A stretch of 64,000 nucleotides of DNA from Escarpia spicata (lineage: Eukaryota; Annelida; Polychaeta; Sabellida; Siboglinidae). The DNA lies in NCBI GenBank assembly GCA_963995525.1, contig OZ023211.1, positions 55,414,564 to 55,478,563 of the forward strand, read 5' to 3'. Made by a program: the position numbers and the translations under genes. Shown here piece after piece: positions 25,876 to 37,654 of this stretch; within the stretch, counting starts at the first letter, position 1, and every line of letters begins with the position of its first letter. The notes beneath the pieces were generated by a model. The model ran no database searches, was not told where the DNA came from, and worked only from the letters and a program-made list of their open reading frames with translations.

Positions 25876-26629
25876 AAGTCTGGGTGTAGGGACACTGCCA
25901 TTTTTATTGAAAGGCTGACGTCACGAGTTTCTACTCTTCCCAGTTTGCCGGTCGCCGAAATGAGAACACTAGTTTAGATGCTCAGCAAACTCAATATTTT
26001 GGTCAACCATTTGGTAGAATTTGTAGTTATATGTTCTCAGCAGATTATGCCACTTTCCTTTACGTTGTTTTACGTATTATTGTGAGATGTTTGTATTCAT
26101 ATTCCCGTAACCAGGACAGCAGTTTACGACGTAAATAATCGCCGAATTTGCTGTGGCGCTGTAACTTGTAAAATATACGCCCGCATGTTGCATGGTATGG
26201 CATTATAATAGATGTTCATGTACATACAAATTTAAGTCAGCTTCTGAATCGAAGGGAATGTGAAAAACCAACAAATGAGCCGGCTTGTTGGTGTCTATGT
26301 CAAGCAAAACTAGGAACTTGGCGCGTCATAATCGACGTCACAACTCGGCGCTTATTGGCTAAACCTTTCGCCTTGAGCAAGATCCAAAATCCGAGATACC
26401 GGACATGTTATTGGAATGTTCCTCTTTGAGACGGCATTCCGATTTAACCACTGACGTGAAAATGTTTATTGGAATTCCAAATGGTTTGTTTGTATTTACG
26501 TTTTAGGTGGATAACACCAAAAGGTTATCTTTTGTTTCGCTTTAATGTTTCATGTGAAGTCAATTGGGTAGAGATCAAAATCTTCGCCAATGCAAAGAGA
26601 CACCAATAATATTCTAAACAGAAACTTAC

Positions 26630-26721
26630 CTGTCTCCAGAAACTTTGTAAGTGAGTGTTATCCAGATAGGTTTGCCGTTTGCATACTTCATAGACACGTG
26701 ACAATCTTGAATGAAGTCGCA
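26630..26721 (-). CDS. GNMT: Glycine N-methyltransferase, exon 4 (copy B, 51-bp deletion)
   Basis: A 92-bp exon with the same acceptor (ctacag) and donor (GTAAGT) as copy A exon 4, but 51 bases (17 codons) are missing from its 3' half, between 'ccagaa' and 'tttgt' on the plus strand. The reading frame and phase 2 exit are kept. It encodes CDFIQDCHVSMKYANGKPIW, then ITLTYKVSGD. The loss falls in the strand/loop region before the FRLSYYPH box. The allele could fold with a shortened loop, or the protein may be inactive; the sequence does not decide this. Confidence 0.85.
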
Positions 26722-27505
26722 CTGTAGACCAATACAAATAACCGCAGATAAATAGCAGATGGAAATCAAACATATTGGGTTGATGTCGTCTACGTTTGCG
26801 AACCGTGCAGACGTTTATTGATAGCTACTCAATATAGAGATTGTAGTACACATGCACAAATTATTATGAAAACATATTTAATTACAAATATATTATTTAA
26901 GTAGTAAGCTACATTGACATAATAGACATGTACACTCAAACCTGTACATCAGATATCTTATTATACTCCGAAGGTGTTGCCAATATCAATGACAACCACA
27001 ACATGTGCCATCCGTAATACCGTTTTCAAAATGAAATAACATAGAATTAGTAAAATTGTTGTATGAATCTGTCGTAATTGGACAATTCGACCCGGGTCAG
27101 GGTGTTCGAGTAAACTGGTCTATCTGTTTGTGCACAAGTGATAACTACGTACTTAATCTGACTAAACCAGCTGCAAATAACCGAGCTACTTAGGCATTCA
27201 AGGTGGTTGAATTTCATGTTTACTACATAAAATAGATCAGAACAGTCTTTCCGATTACGTGTGTTACTCCACCACCACGTTGTTCAATTGCGTGTTATTT
27301 CCAAAGGAACAATGTGATATGAATATAACCGGAGCACTGTCTTGCCGTTGCGCAATGTAAATTAATTTTTTTTTAAATTTTCGGAATTATCCAAATTTCG
27401 AATGCACTTTAATCGTGTAGTAAATGAAGCTAAATTGTGTATGAACTCAAAAACATACATAGTATCGTTATCATCAACACAATGTATTAGTACTTATGAA
27501 CGCAC

Positions 27506-27774
27506 TTTGTCGTAGTAAAAGTTTTTCACCGGTACTATTCCCCGGTCAAGAATGTCGTCATAATTACGGTGGTCGAGGATAAGAACTCCACCGGGCTTCA
27601 CGGCCGCGAACAGATTCGACAACCCCGTCTTCTGGTTTTGTTTTGTGCCTTCGAAATCGGGTAACTGGGAAAATGAATTTCCCAGGCATAAGACGATATC
27701 AAAACCAGCCTTGGGCAACCCGTCAATACGCCGCAGATCTTCCGGCAGGGTACTCCAGTTTCCCCGCCCTATCA
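27506..27774 (-). CDS. GNMT: Glycine N-methyltransferase, exon 3 (copy B)
   Basis: A 269-bp exon with acceptor 'tttgtaccaacag' and donor GTGCGT, phases 1 and 0 as in copy A. It contains VIGRGNWSTL, GFDIVLCLGNSF, ILDHRNYDDIL and ends NFYYDK. It joins exon 2 at 29942-30069 in frame: the terminal G of exon 2 plus TG gives Val, reading FNKW-VIGRGNW, the expected GNMT order. Sarcosine-forming methyltransferase core; key residues are those described for copy A. Confidence 0.93.
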
Positions 27775-27986
27775 CTGTTGGTACAAAAGGATATTATTAG
27801 AGGTAATTTTAAGACGTAAGTAAAGGATTGTGCCTTAACAATTACCAACGGAAAATTTGTTCTTTGGAACACAAACTAAATTTCTTTGAAATATTCAGCA
27901 ACGTTGCAATTATTGCGCGAATACCAATGGTTCACTATTGTTTATCACCACACATTCAATTATATAGCTGAGTGAACAGAAGCACG

Positions 27987-28365
27987 GTTTAGGGACTGTG
28001 CAAGGGATTAGGGACTGTGCAAGGGGTTAGGGACTGTGCAAGAGATTAGGGACTGTGCAAGGGATTAGGGACAGTGAAAGGGATTAGGGACTGTGCAAGG
28101 GATTATGGACTGTGCAAGGGATTAGGGACTGTGCAAGGGGTTAGGGACTGTGCAAGGGGTTAGGGACTGTGCAAGGGGTTATGGACTGTGCAAGGGATTA
28201 GGGATAGTGCAAGGGGTTAGGGATTTTGCAAGGGATTATGGACTGTGCAAGGGATTAGTGACAGTGCAAGGGATTATGGTCTGTGCAAGGGATTAGGGAC
28301 TGTGCAAGAGATTAGGCACTGTGCAAGGGATTAGGAACTGTGCAAGTGATTAGGGACTGTGCTCC
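27987..28365 (+). repeat. 19-bp minisatellite (GGGATTAGGGACTGTGCAA), copy B
   Basis: About 20 units, more degenerate than in copy A (TTATGG, TTAGTG variants). Intron 2 of GNMT. Confidence 0.93.
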
Positions 28366-28951
28366 CTTTGGTTTTAGTTTCCACCCTAAATATGTGGCGT
28401 CACTACATTTTAAGATTTAAAAAATAACACATGACTAAAGCTGCCCACTATTACATCACCCCAGAAGTACTTCTGCTAATTGTTTAATTCCATGAAGTAG
28501 ATGTCACTTATGGTCAACCGTTTTAGCGACGTATCTTTTTATTGTTGCATTATACGCGTGGTAAATAAAGTAAACATTTGAAACACATGGATAGATAAGT
28601 CAAGAATAATAAACCAAAGTTGGCGAATTTATATATACATAAAACTATCGCAATACTATTAGAATAATAAAAACTTATCCCACGTAGTCAGCCCTAATTA
28701 CACTGGACAGCAAAGATTTTGCTACTGCGGTAAAAGCATGTGTTCTATATTCAATCGAGTATGCCAATTCCAATGAAATCAGAATTTCCCCAGTACGTCA
28801 CGATTTTAAGTTATACATATGATCCAATTACACTAGCGCCAACCTAGTATAATTGGAATAATTAGTTGAACGACCTTTAGAGACCTGTCATTGTCAAAAA
28901 AAGACTGAATTGTTGGGTTCGAGACTACAGCAATGGAATCTCCTTACGTAG

Positions 28952-29280
28952 TTAGTCCTCTTCGCGCGGAGTTGCGCATAAGGCCGCCACCACAGCTCGC
29001 CACTGTGATCTATCTGTCGCATATCTTTCCAGGTATCCCCAGGTCCATCCCTGCTCTTTCATCTCTTTCTCTACTGTCCTCCTCCAAGTCTCTTTCGGTC
29101 TGCCTCTCTTTCTCCGGCCATCAGTAGTCCATCTGAGGGCAACTCTGGGTAAGAATCTAGGTAGCATTCGTAGAACATGTCCGATCCATCTCCACCTACG
29201 CCTTTGGATTTCTTGGGTGATGGATTTGGCAGCAGTCCTCCTGTTTAGCTCGGCGTTCGTGATGATGTTCGGCCAAAATA
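28952..29280 (-). pseudogene. RTE-like LINE ORF C-terminal fragment
   Basis: On the minus strand: AELNRRTAAKSITQEIQRRR, RWRWIGHVLRMLPRFLPRVA, then KRGRPKETWRRTVEKEMKEQ and a final WRAVVAALCATPREED. It is the same tail as at 1428-1705 but better preserved (about 108 residues, no stop). It lies in GNMT intron 2. Confidence 0.8.
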
Positions 29281-29285
29281 TTTGG

Positions 29286-29400
29286 AATCTCCTAGGCTGG
29301 ATATATGTAGATAAAAGGGTTGCACTCTCGATAAGCCAAAGGGCTTTCTTGTCCACCTGCCATCTATAGTAAATTCTCTGGATGGCAACCTTGTTAAAGG
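29286..29400 (+). mobile_element. 3' tail of the Jockey/Rex-like LINE
   Basis: 'gataaaagggttgcactctcgataagccaaagggc' and onward to 'cttgttaaagg' is nearly the same as the 3' untranslated tail at 9949-10049. It is a severely 5'-truncated insertion abutting the RTE-like fragment. Confidence 0.8.
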
Positions 29401-29935
29401 AAGATAAAAAAATCACTCTTCCGCGATCGCCACAGAAAGTTAGCTGCCTTTGTAAAGATATATAATGATGTTTGTTTCTGTACTGATGTTACTGGCCTCA
29501 TGCCTGAGCAAGGAAATGGAGCCTCTTCGTAGACTCCAACAAAGTGAGCCTCAAAGCTGTGTTGTTACACAATGGTAACAAAGAACCTGTACCTCATGCC
29601 GTTATGGAAATCATTCTGGAAGTTATTAATTACTCAGATCATAAGTGGAACATTTGAGCTATCTGTCCGCATAGGATAGCAATAACAGCAATCATTATGT
29701 TGTAAAAGACGGACCTGAAATACATGTGCACATAGTTGGCCGGTACAATGTGCAGCATAAGGCATTGGTAGACCCTCAGAAAATCTACCTTCTACTGCTT
29801 CATATCAAACTTGAAAACCTGACGTGCTGGCTAAATTCTGACTTCAGATTTGGAATCAGCGGCCCAGATTAAGCAAGAACACCTGCATTCCCCTTAGTAG
29901 CAGTTGAGAAGTGTTTTGTTGTTGTCCAGTGTTAT
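29401..29935. other. Intronic sequence, no gene recognised
   Basis: Lies between LINE debris and GNMT exon 2. Nothing supported. Confidence 0.5.
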
Positions 29936-29941
29936 TGTTAC

Positions 29942-30069
29942 CCCATTTGTTGAAGGCAGGTTCGTTTCGCCGTCTTTGTCGCTCGTTCCTGGTTTGATCA
30001 AGCATCTGCTCACTGTAGTCCGTGCTCACGACGTCGTAGCCTTCTTTTAACAACTGTATCGAGTCGACG
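29942..30069 (-). CDS. GNMT: Glycine N-methyltransferase, exon 2
   Basis: A 128-bp exon, acceptor 'gtttgttgcag', donor GTAACA, phase 2 in and phase 1 out. It encodes VDSIQLLKEGYDVVSTDYSE followed by QMLDQTRNERQRRRNEPAFN-KW. This is the GNMT segment after the glycine-rich SAM loop (DxACGTG, in exon 1): the VDSI helix, the acidic end of strand 2 (STDYSE, SAM ribose contact region) and the EPAFxKW box. It joins exon 3 of copy B (27774) in frame. Exon 1 was not found further upstream; LINE fragments fill the adjacent 10 kb. Only one exon 2 exists in the window, so the gene has one 5' part and two 3' cassettes. Confidence 0.92.
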
Positions 30070-30246
30070 CTGCAACAAACAACCAAGACTTCTTCTAACA
30101 ATTGTATCGAGTCGACGCTACAACATACAACCAAGACTTCTTCTAATAACCGTATCGAGTCGACGCTGCAACAGACAACCAAGACTTCCTCTAACAACTG
30201 TGTCGAGTCGACGCTGCAACAAACAACCAAGACTTGTTTCAACAAA
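30060..30246 (-). repeat. 48-bp tandem repeat duplicating the exon 2 splice acceptor
   Basis: Four unit starts at 30060, 30108, 30156 and 30204 on the plus strand. On the gene strand each unit reads pyrimidine-rich 'ggttgtTtgttgcag' followed by CGTCGACTCGATACAGTTGTT, i.e. intron end plus exon start. The four AG acceptors lie at 30070, 30118, 30166 and 30214 and 48 is divisible by 3. Use of an upstream acceptor would add 16, 32 or 48 residues in frame (unit VDSIQLLEEVLVVCCS). Confidence 0.92.
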
Positions 30247-30400
30247 CAACCAAGACGGAATGGTGGTGGTGTTTCTACAGACAACCGAGATTGGATGGTG
30301 GTGTTGTTTCTACAGACAACCAAGACTGGATGATGGTGTTGTTTCAACAGACAACCGAGATTGGATGGTGGTGTTGTTTCTACAGACAACCAAGACGCGC
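30247..30400 (-). repeat. 35-bp minisatellite
   Basis: About 4.3 copies of a 35-bp unit starting 'aaccgagattggatggtggt'. Its 'aaccaagac' segment is shared with the adjacent 48-bp unit, so one array probably seeded the other. Confidence 0.88.
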
Positions 30401-30842
30401 CCAAAAGGATTAATGCAAACACACAATTTGCAACTACAATACAAAATTAAAAGTTGGCGGTTTACAGAAGTGAAGCAGGCTGGTCGATTCATCGACCTAC
30501 TGACATCGACCGGGCCTTAGGCGTTCTCTATCTTTATGATCTAAATACGAAAACGACCTACTAGAGTTTTCAAACGTCTCCCCATATATACAATATACAT
30601 ATCCACACATTACGTTATCAAAAAAAACTACATTGATATTCTCATAACGAACAAAATGTACAAAAACTCAAAACCTTTCGTTCAGCCAAGCAAACTAGGT
30701 AAACTATACGCCAGATGGCGATACTAGAAGGTCCCAGATCAAGTGCTGGTTAACGTTCGCTCACCGGAACTGTCGAGGGTCTCTAAGCCAATAGAGCATG
30801 TGGGTGTGATTTAAATTTATTTTGTGATGACATTGACCGTCT

Positions 30843-31065
30843 ACTAATTTTAATCAAGTTCCGACTACGAAAACAATGTTTATTTGTGGCGATTTTAACA
30901 TAGAGTTATTGAAACAAGACTCAGATAGTGGTACCAAATACTTCCTAGAATTGATGTTCAGCTTTGGTTTGAACCCATTAATTTTTAAACCTATCAGAAC
31001 ATCGAACGTTTTGGCAATACTTATTGATAGGATGTTACAAATAGTATTTACAAAGATATTACGAG
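30843..31065 (+). pseudogene. LINE endonuclease (APE) fragment
   Basis: Encodes MFICGDFNIELLKQD and GLNPLIFKPIRTSNVLAILI-D, the GDFN and 'P-R-T-x-x-LIDR' boxes of the apurinic-like endonuclease of non-LTR retrotransposons. No RT follows. Confidence 0.7.
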
Positions 31066-31474
31066 TGCCTAAACGTCTGTCGACTTTGTTACGTTGATGG
31101 AGCCGACGGTTTTGTCGTAACGGAGACGAAGTAACGGAGTCGACATTTCCAATTTAAGACGTGTATTTAGACGTATTCACGGGGATTTATATACTATTGT
31201 GTTTTATTGTACGATTCATACAAAACGTTGATATTGCATGGATGGTGCCGACACTTCAAGGAATAACATATGGACAGAAAAGGGCACATAACTGTTTTGA
31301 AAGCGGGAACTGTTTGCTTACCTTGGTGGTGCTAGTCGAACTATTAAGGTCAAGTTATACTGCCATCTAGTGATTACACGACAGTGAATATTTCGTGCCG
31401 ATAATCCGAAAAATATGGTCAGTAACACGGTCGACTCAAAACATCGGGACAGACAGTTTGTCGATTTATTTTAT

Positions 31475-31925
31475 TTTATTATGATGCATGTTAATGCACA
31501 CACATAATTCGTTATTAAGTTTGCGTACGCTATTACATATGCCATGTGATAATAGCGTTGTCGTGTGTTGGATGAGCGAATGTCTGCTGGCAGTGCATTC
31601 CCCAGTTGACGAGATGTATCAAATGCCGAGTCGCAGGTACATTTCTTAGTGACGCATGGTCTTGGCACAACCCCCGTCTTTTAGTTGTAGTAACTAGCCT
31701 AAGTAAGTGGTGCACACATCGGTAAATCACAACCAACACCTTGAATGTGATACGACTCGTAATCAGCAAGCAATGCAACCCTTTAACACACGTGATGTGC
31801 TCCTGCCTACTGGTGCGTGTCACTAATCTGGCGGCATTGTTCTGCAGTCTCGCTGCATGAGAGCTGCCTAGGATGACGGACGGTAGATTGCGTTGCAGTA
31901 ATCCAGACCAGAAGTGAAGTGTGCC
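31475..31925 (-). pseudogene. LINE RT C-terminal fragment (L2/CR1-like)
   Basis: Minus-strand pieces in shifting frames: 'GLDYCNAIYRPSS', 'RTSRQEHITCVKGLHCLLIT', SRITFKVLVVIYRCVHHL, then 'SAFDTSRQLGNALPADIRSS'. The layout is that of the L2/CR1 C-terminus (compare 15944-16645). Several frameshifts are present. Confidence 0.75.
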
Positions 31926-31929
31926 CGCG

Positions 31930-33330
31930 TTAACAGGACCTTTCGCGGCTTCAGCTGTAAGACAGTGCCGTATCGATGAGCATTCTAAAACTTGTTTGTA
32001 TCATTATCCCTGTTCGTATAATTTCTCCATAACGACCCCCGTCCCTACTCAATACAACATAACTACTAGGTACATTAAAACCGGTGATTGTAGAGGATAC
32101 ATCTGTAGATATCAGGAAAAATTCCAGTTTCTAAAGTCTGGTTTAATATATGCTTAAGTGGTTCAAGAAATGTTTGTTCAACTGTTTCAAAAATATTGTT
32201 GACGTGAAATATTTGCCATAACTACATTTTTTATGAAATCTACTAATCACTGTTTTTATATCAGATTTGTTCATTTTTGGAAAATTGTACATCTTGCTTA
32301 AATGGTAGGTAGTCTTGAATATTTTAACAAGTTCCGGCCCTATGCTTGTAAAAAGTATATTAAAGATATTTGTGATAATAGTCTTGTCTGAAACCTACTG
32401 TTCGCTGACGGTAAAATATGTAGGGAATTATTTAGTATTTTTCATTAAAAAAATGTACTGTTTATAGTTGATCATATCTTTTTATATTCTTTTTAAATAA
32501 GTTTTATATCTGGTTAATCTATTATCATAATAATTTTGTTTGCGTATATAATGGTTCGTTTCAGTTTCACGTTTCTGTACAATGTTAATATTATGTAGTC
32601 CCCTTTTCAGTAATATGTAATTGTTCCGCAAAACTTCCTCGCGCAGGGGGCGCTGCTGAGTACATCAGTTTGAATATCCCCTGGCAGATTGTCTTGCAAA
32701 ACTCTGAAGATAAGCTTAGCCAATAATTTCGCTTGCCGTAACATTCCAGTAGTCTTCTGGGTTGTCTAAATTAACAGTTTGGGCAGTAAACGTAATTATT
32801 TGAAACCGTTCAACGGCTCGTGTGAATGGTCGAATGGGTAAGTATATTGGGATTCCTGGAAATGGGGCACGAGTTGGACGGGTGTCTACACTGTTCTCAC
32901 GGGTGGTACAGCAAAGTCAATTTAGTCTCGCTTAACCGACTCTCGCCTGGTTGCGTGACCTCGCCAGAACGATAGTCTGACTCTGAATGGCCCTTCTGAA
33001 TGTTATCCGCTAGATGGCAACGCTGGTATATTCATTACTTAAAGCGTCATCAATTTATGAAGTTATATGTGACGTATTGTCAGGAATTGCCGTGTATTAA
33101 TAATTATTAGTCTAGACTCTCGCCTGGCTGCGTGACTTCGCCAGGAAGATAGTATGGCTCAGAATGGCGTTTTGACTGCTCACTGCCAGTTAGCACGTCT
33201 ATCCCTCAGAATGTTGATATATTATGTATGTTTTCCATAACGAAATGAAATTACTAAATAGTGCCCGAAATAGTATTATACAAAATAAAATGAATCTTAA
33301 ACTAAATTAACAGAAACAAAAGTTTCAAGT
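31930..33330. other. No gene; a dispersed ~70-bp repeat pair
   Basis: 'gactctcgcctggttgcgtgacctcgcca' (about 32938) recurs at about 33116 with the following 'gatagt-tgg/actc-gaatgg' part. Otherwise AT-rich with no supported feature. Confidence 0.5.
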
Positions 33331-33412
33331 ACTCTGGGATTCGAACCGAGGACCCCGAAAATAGCAGCTCGACACGCTACTGATTAACTAATGTTGAACA
33401 GTTGTTACAGTA
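33331..33412 (-). mobile_element. tRNA-like sequence, probably a SINE head or decayed tRNA
   Basis: On the minus strand, 'TTAGTTAATCAGTAGCGTG' resembles a box A/D-arm and GGTTCGAATCC matches box B at the right spacing. A full cloverleaf cannot be drawn convincingly, so I do not call it a functional tRNA gene. Confidence 0.35.
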
Positions 33413-34080
33413 TAGTATTATCTGATAAAAGTGTATCCTTATTTAATATTTGTTATTTCATAGTTGGCCTGAGAGCCAATCATCGTCTCTACCCGAATTT
33501 GGGGTAAAGCCCCCACCGGTAACATTGGCTGGAGCTTAATAATCCAGGCCCTAGTGAGAGGCCAAGCGAATGCTGCCACATCGCGGCGCCTGGATAATCA
33601 CCACCCCGGCTTGCGAGGATGACGCAACACCAAGACACGCAACGACGACGATGACTTATTTAATGACCTGCGTCAACATTTGGTAGCCGTGTCCGGAGCA
33701 GCACTGAGTGACGGTTGAATAGCTACTAACACTGCAGATTAAAACACAAAATAGCTACAATTACACCTCATATGCTAATTACAGTACTAATTACAGTACT
33801 AATTACAGAAGTAAAGAAACTTAAACACAATGTATTATTTATTGATTATTAAGAACATCCACATATATAACAATTTGACAAAGGACACTGCTCTCTGTAA
33901 TTTTGCAGAAAACATAGTTTAGCATAACTATCAAATCCTTGTAAGCTATGTGTTATAATGTTGTTCTTTATGTGATGCGCAGTATTGACCACCAACTGCT
34001 GTGTAAAACCTTCAACGTTGTTCGTGGAAATGTATATAATTTATTACTAATTACTCGGCTAATCATAGCAAATTTGCGAA
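33413..34080. other. No recognisable gene
   Basis: A GC-richer 200-bp island at 33451-33655 in AT-rich surroundings looks like an inserted repeat, but I see no second copy in the window. Confidence 0.4.
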
Positions 34081-34082
34081 CA

Positions 34083-34310
34083 ATGACGGCAACAGTTCAT
34101 ACAGAATAACACGTGGAGTTCCACAAGGTTCTGTACTTCGTTCGAGTCTGTTTAATATGTATAGCAATGAGAGCTGCAATGTTTCTACAGTGATCAAATT
34201 TATTATAGTTGCTGATGACGCGGGCAATTTCTATTATGCCGAAGATTCAACACAGCTTGAACGTGATGCAACAAATTATATAAATTGCAAGTACGGTCCT
34301 CAGTAACAAA
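34083..34310 (+). pseudogene. LINE reverse transcriptase fragment
   Basis: Encodes SYRITRGVPQGSVLRSSLFN and, downstream, FIIVADDAGNFY: the GVPQGS and xADD boxes of a non-LTR RT, with the catalytic YADD altered to VADD. Too short and mutated to be active. Confidence 0.7.
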
Positions 34311-35470
34311 CGGTCACAGAATATAACGAAAATCAAGTACACGTTATTTTCAGTTTTCCCGAACCCGTGTAACAACCAATAAAATGTATATGTCTTTAAT
34401 TGTCTATGGAACTATACTGTGGAATTAAACGATTGTCAGTTTTACCAATATTCATTTGTATCATTGTTTCAGAGCACACTATAGCAAACAATTAGTACAG
34501 AGTTATCGACCAAATAAGTAACATTATTATAATATAAATTATATTGTAATAATGTATATTATATACAGTTTCATTATGATGTATTAAAACATAACTATAA
34601 GTTTACGGCTGTACCACTTTATGTTAATTTGCATTAAGTAAATACCTGCTACAATTGACGATAAATGTGTAACTTAAGATTATAATTAGGTTTACTTCAA
34701 TCAATGGTACTTCCTTCAAAAACGTTTCAACGATATGTTTTTAGTGTTTTTGTATACTTAATATGTACCAATGATATGTTTTGTCTTGATAAATCATTTT
34801 GATTTTGATATGAAAGCTAACAATCATAGCGTTCGCCCCGCTAAGAATCGTTGTAATAAAATAGCTATGGTACAAATTTGTGTCATGTTGAGTGTCAGTT
34901 AATACTTTGTCTGAAAGAAATACAACACAATATCATATGTTCTAATATGTATTAATGTCTTAAATTTTTGAGTTGAATTCTCAACAGAAACATTATTGTA
35001 TTACGTGTTACAAATAGGGCAACTATTACTGGGACGAATGTAAACATGATAATATTTAACATTTATTATTGGGTTAGCAAGCTACACGTAAAACTTACAC
35101 ACATGTGAAGTTTACGAGTAAAACGTATAAAGACAACACGCAAGAACGCGTTAAGATAACTATCTATACAACATAAACAAAGACATGGCTAAATCTAAAT
35201 GTTTACCGGACATACATGTGGGACTAAAACTTAATGAAATGATGTAAATACTGCCTGGTATGTGTAGACTAAAACAATAAGTTAAATAATAAGAACATAA
35301 TATAAACGCACGCACTTTCTCCACCACTCCCCAAACATAAACAGCTGTTCAAACACACAGCACTTGATTGCAGCATTCAAGACAGCAACAAAAGAAGGTA
35401 CAAATGACTTCTTATATAGACGAACAGTACAACCACTTATCGGACCGATTTAAACACCCCCCCCCCCCCC
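34311..35470. other. No recognisable gene
   Basis: Strongly AT-rich unique-looking sequence. A run of about 14 C lies near 35457-35471. Confidence 0.5.
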
Positions 35471-35477
35471 CCTACAC

Positions 35478-37514
35478 ACACACACCCAAGTGTTATAACG
35501 TTTGAAATATATATATCTCTCCGTCTCAACGAGGACTCTCGTAGAGCTGCCAAGTGGCGCAGTATGGGTGAATCTTAGGTCAAACACGGTCGGCGTCAAA
35601 TGATGAATTTTTGAAATTGTGCGCTTCCGCAATTGTTTTAATATTACAATGGTCGCATATCTACTTTACTTAATTATAAGATTGCCAAGTAATATATTTT
35701 TGGAAAGCTTATTGTCTCCCTGTCAAAACGAGGTACGATATGGAGGTGTTACCTGATATTGTACGAGTGGAGATAGGGTCAAACAAGGTCACCGTGAAAT
35801 GATGAACATTCGATTTTTTGGTAATACCGCGAAAGTCATATAGTTACAATGACCCTGTAATACTTCATTTATATGTACGTGTCATACGCTGTGTGAAAGA
35901 ACCATTTCTCCCCGTTAAAATGAGATATAGATAAAGTAGCTACGCAACCATTGTAAGTGTAGAACTTGTGTGGAGTGGCGTAGTTTTGAACACTCGTCGT
36001 TTCATGGTGATCTTGTTTAACCTTCACTCCACACCTACTGCACCATTTGATAGCTCCTCGTCGTATCCCATATTTACGGGGAGACGGTATACGACATTGC
36101 CATGAATAGATCAGTTTGCCTAATGACAAAATTTCGAAAATTTATTACTTGACGGCGACTCTGTTTGATCACACATACCCCATCCACTGACTGCTCCATA
36201 TTATATCTCATTTTGTTCTTTCACAGAGTATATGACTCGTACATATATACGAAGAAGTTATAGGGTCATTGTAACTATGTGACTTTCGCGGTATTGCAAA
36301 CAAATCGAACGTTCATCATTTTATGGTGACCTTATTTGACCTTAGAGACCGACTCATACCATATCAGGTAACACCACCGTATCATACCTTATTTTGTCGG
36401 GGAGATAATAAACTTTCCAAAAATACATTACTTGGCCATCTTGTAATTACGTAAAGTTGATATGCCACCATTGCAATGTTAAGGTAGCTGCACCGGCTAT
36501 CATGTCAGTTGATTTCTTTATTTTTTTCATCATAGAACTTTAGTAGGTGTCAGTATGAACATGTGTACTATTAAAAAACCAAGGCACTATCACCAGATGT
36601 CACCAAGCAGTCCTTTAAAAACTAGTATTTTTAGTGTGTCTGTGGAAAGTTTTGTTTATTCTCCGATAATGCCCTACCTCAGCCGCCATTTGCAATGACA
36701 CGTGACTGACCCCAGCAAGTGTCAATCAATTTTGTCTACCAGAACAGGTTCAACACATTGCCCTTCGTAACACAATATCATGAGACAACTTGGTGGGAAA
36801 ACTTTGGGGCGAAATATCAGTAATAGAAGTGCCTGTCAAATTGAGTTGAAACAAGTCACGTGCCCCTAAAAAAAGTCACATTTCTAAGCAAAAAACAAGC
36901 ATTTGGTGACAGTTGTATTATTGGTAACAACCAGGAAGTATCAATTAATGTAACTTTTTTATGAAAGTCAGGTGTCGTGCAAAAAATGCAGTACGGATTT
37001 TTGCTGTCTTTCAACATTGTAGCAAAATGTTTATGAAGCTGTATCAAACTTAATATGCATTTGTTTAAAAAAGAACCCGTCTGAATGTCAATAACATGTT
37101 TGTACTTACAAACACATTTTTCTTTTGGGAAGTTTCTCAAAATGAAATAAAATGCCATTTAAAGTGATTTTTGACATATTTTTTTATTGTCTTTAAACAC
37201 ATATCTCTAAACAACATAAAAATCTATTCTTTTTGGTATGGTGTATTGCTTAGTATATGAGGCAAACTCTGAAAAAAATGGTTAGCTTATCTTCAAAACT
37301 TATATTAGAAATGATTAATTCAAAAGAAGCAAATAATAGCCGATGCAGCCACCTTAAGACGATTGCGGAAGCGCACAATTTCGAAAATTCATCATTTGAC
37401 GGTGGCCTTATTTGACCTTGGTATCACACTTACTGTACCACTTGGCTGCTCTACGACAATACTCGTTAGGCCGGGGAGATGTAGGCCTTTCACATTATAT
37501 AACATTTGGGTTGT
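35478..37514. mobile_element. Foldback (palindromic) element with long inverted arms
   Basis: The left arm (about 35478-35905) is the reverse complement of the right arm (about 36220-36482 continued at 37354-37514). Matching blocks include 'gtgcgcttccgcaat', 'caaatgatgaa', 'accgcgaaagtcatatagttacaatgaccct' and 'tcatacgctgtgtgaaagaac'. The centre (35906-36219) is a further related module. No open frame is supported. A separate TTAA-flanked element splits the right arm. Confidence 0.85.
36483..37353. mobile_element. TTAA-specific non-autonomous DNA transposon, 871 bp
   Basis: Flanked by TTAA at 36479-36482 and 37354-37357. Inverted ends are GGTAGCTGCACCGGCTAT and its complement with two mismatches. 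Removing it with one TTAA restores 'ccaccattgcaatgTTAAgac', which pairs with the intact left arm of the foldback element near 35625-35655, so the empty site is visible. The TTAA target points to piggyBac or Kolobok superfamilies. No transposase is inside. Confidence 0.85.
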
Positions 37515-37654
37515 GTATGGGCATTTAAGCTGGTAAAATAAAGCACTTTTGGGGCATTTTGATTTGATCATGTCACGTGTTACATCGTGATTTTCAATGG
37601 ACCACCACCCAATCATTCATACTGGGAAATCTCACCAGCAAAATTGTTTATATA

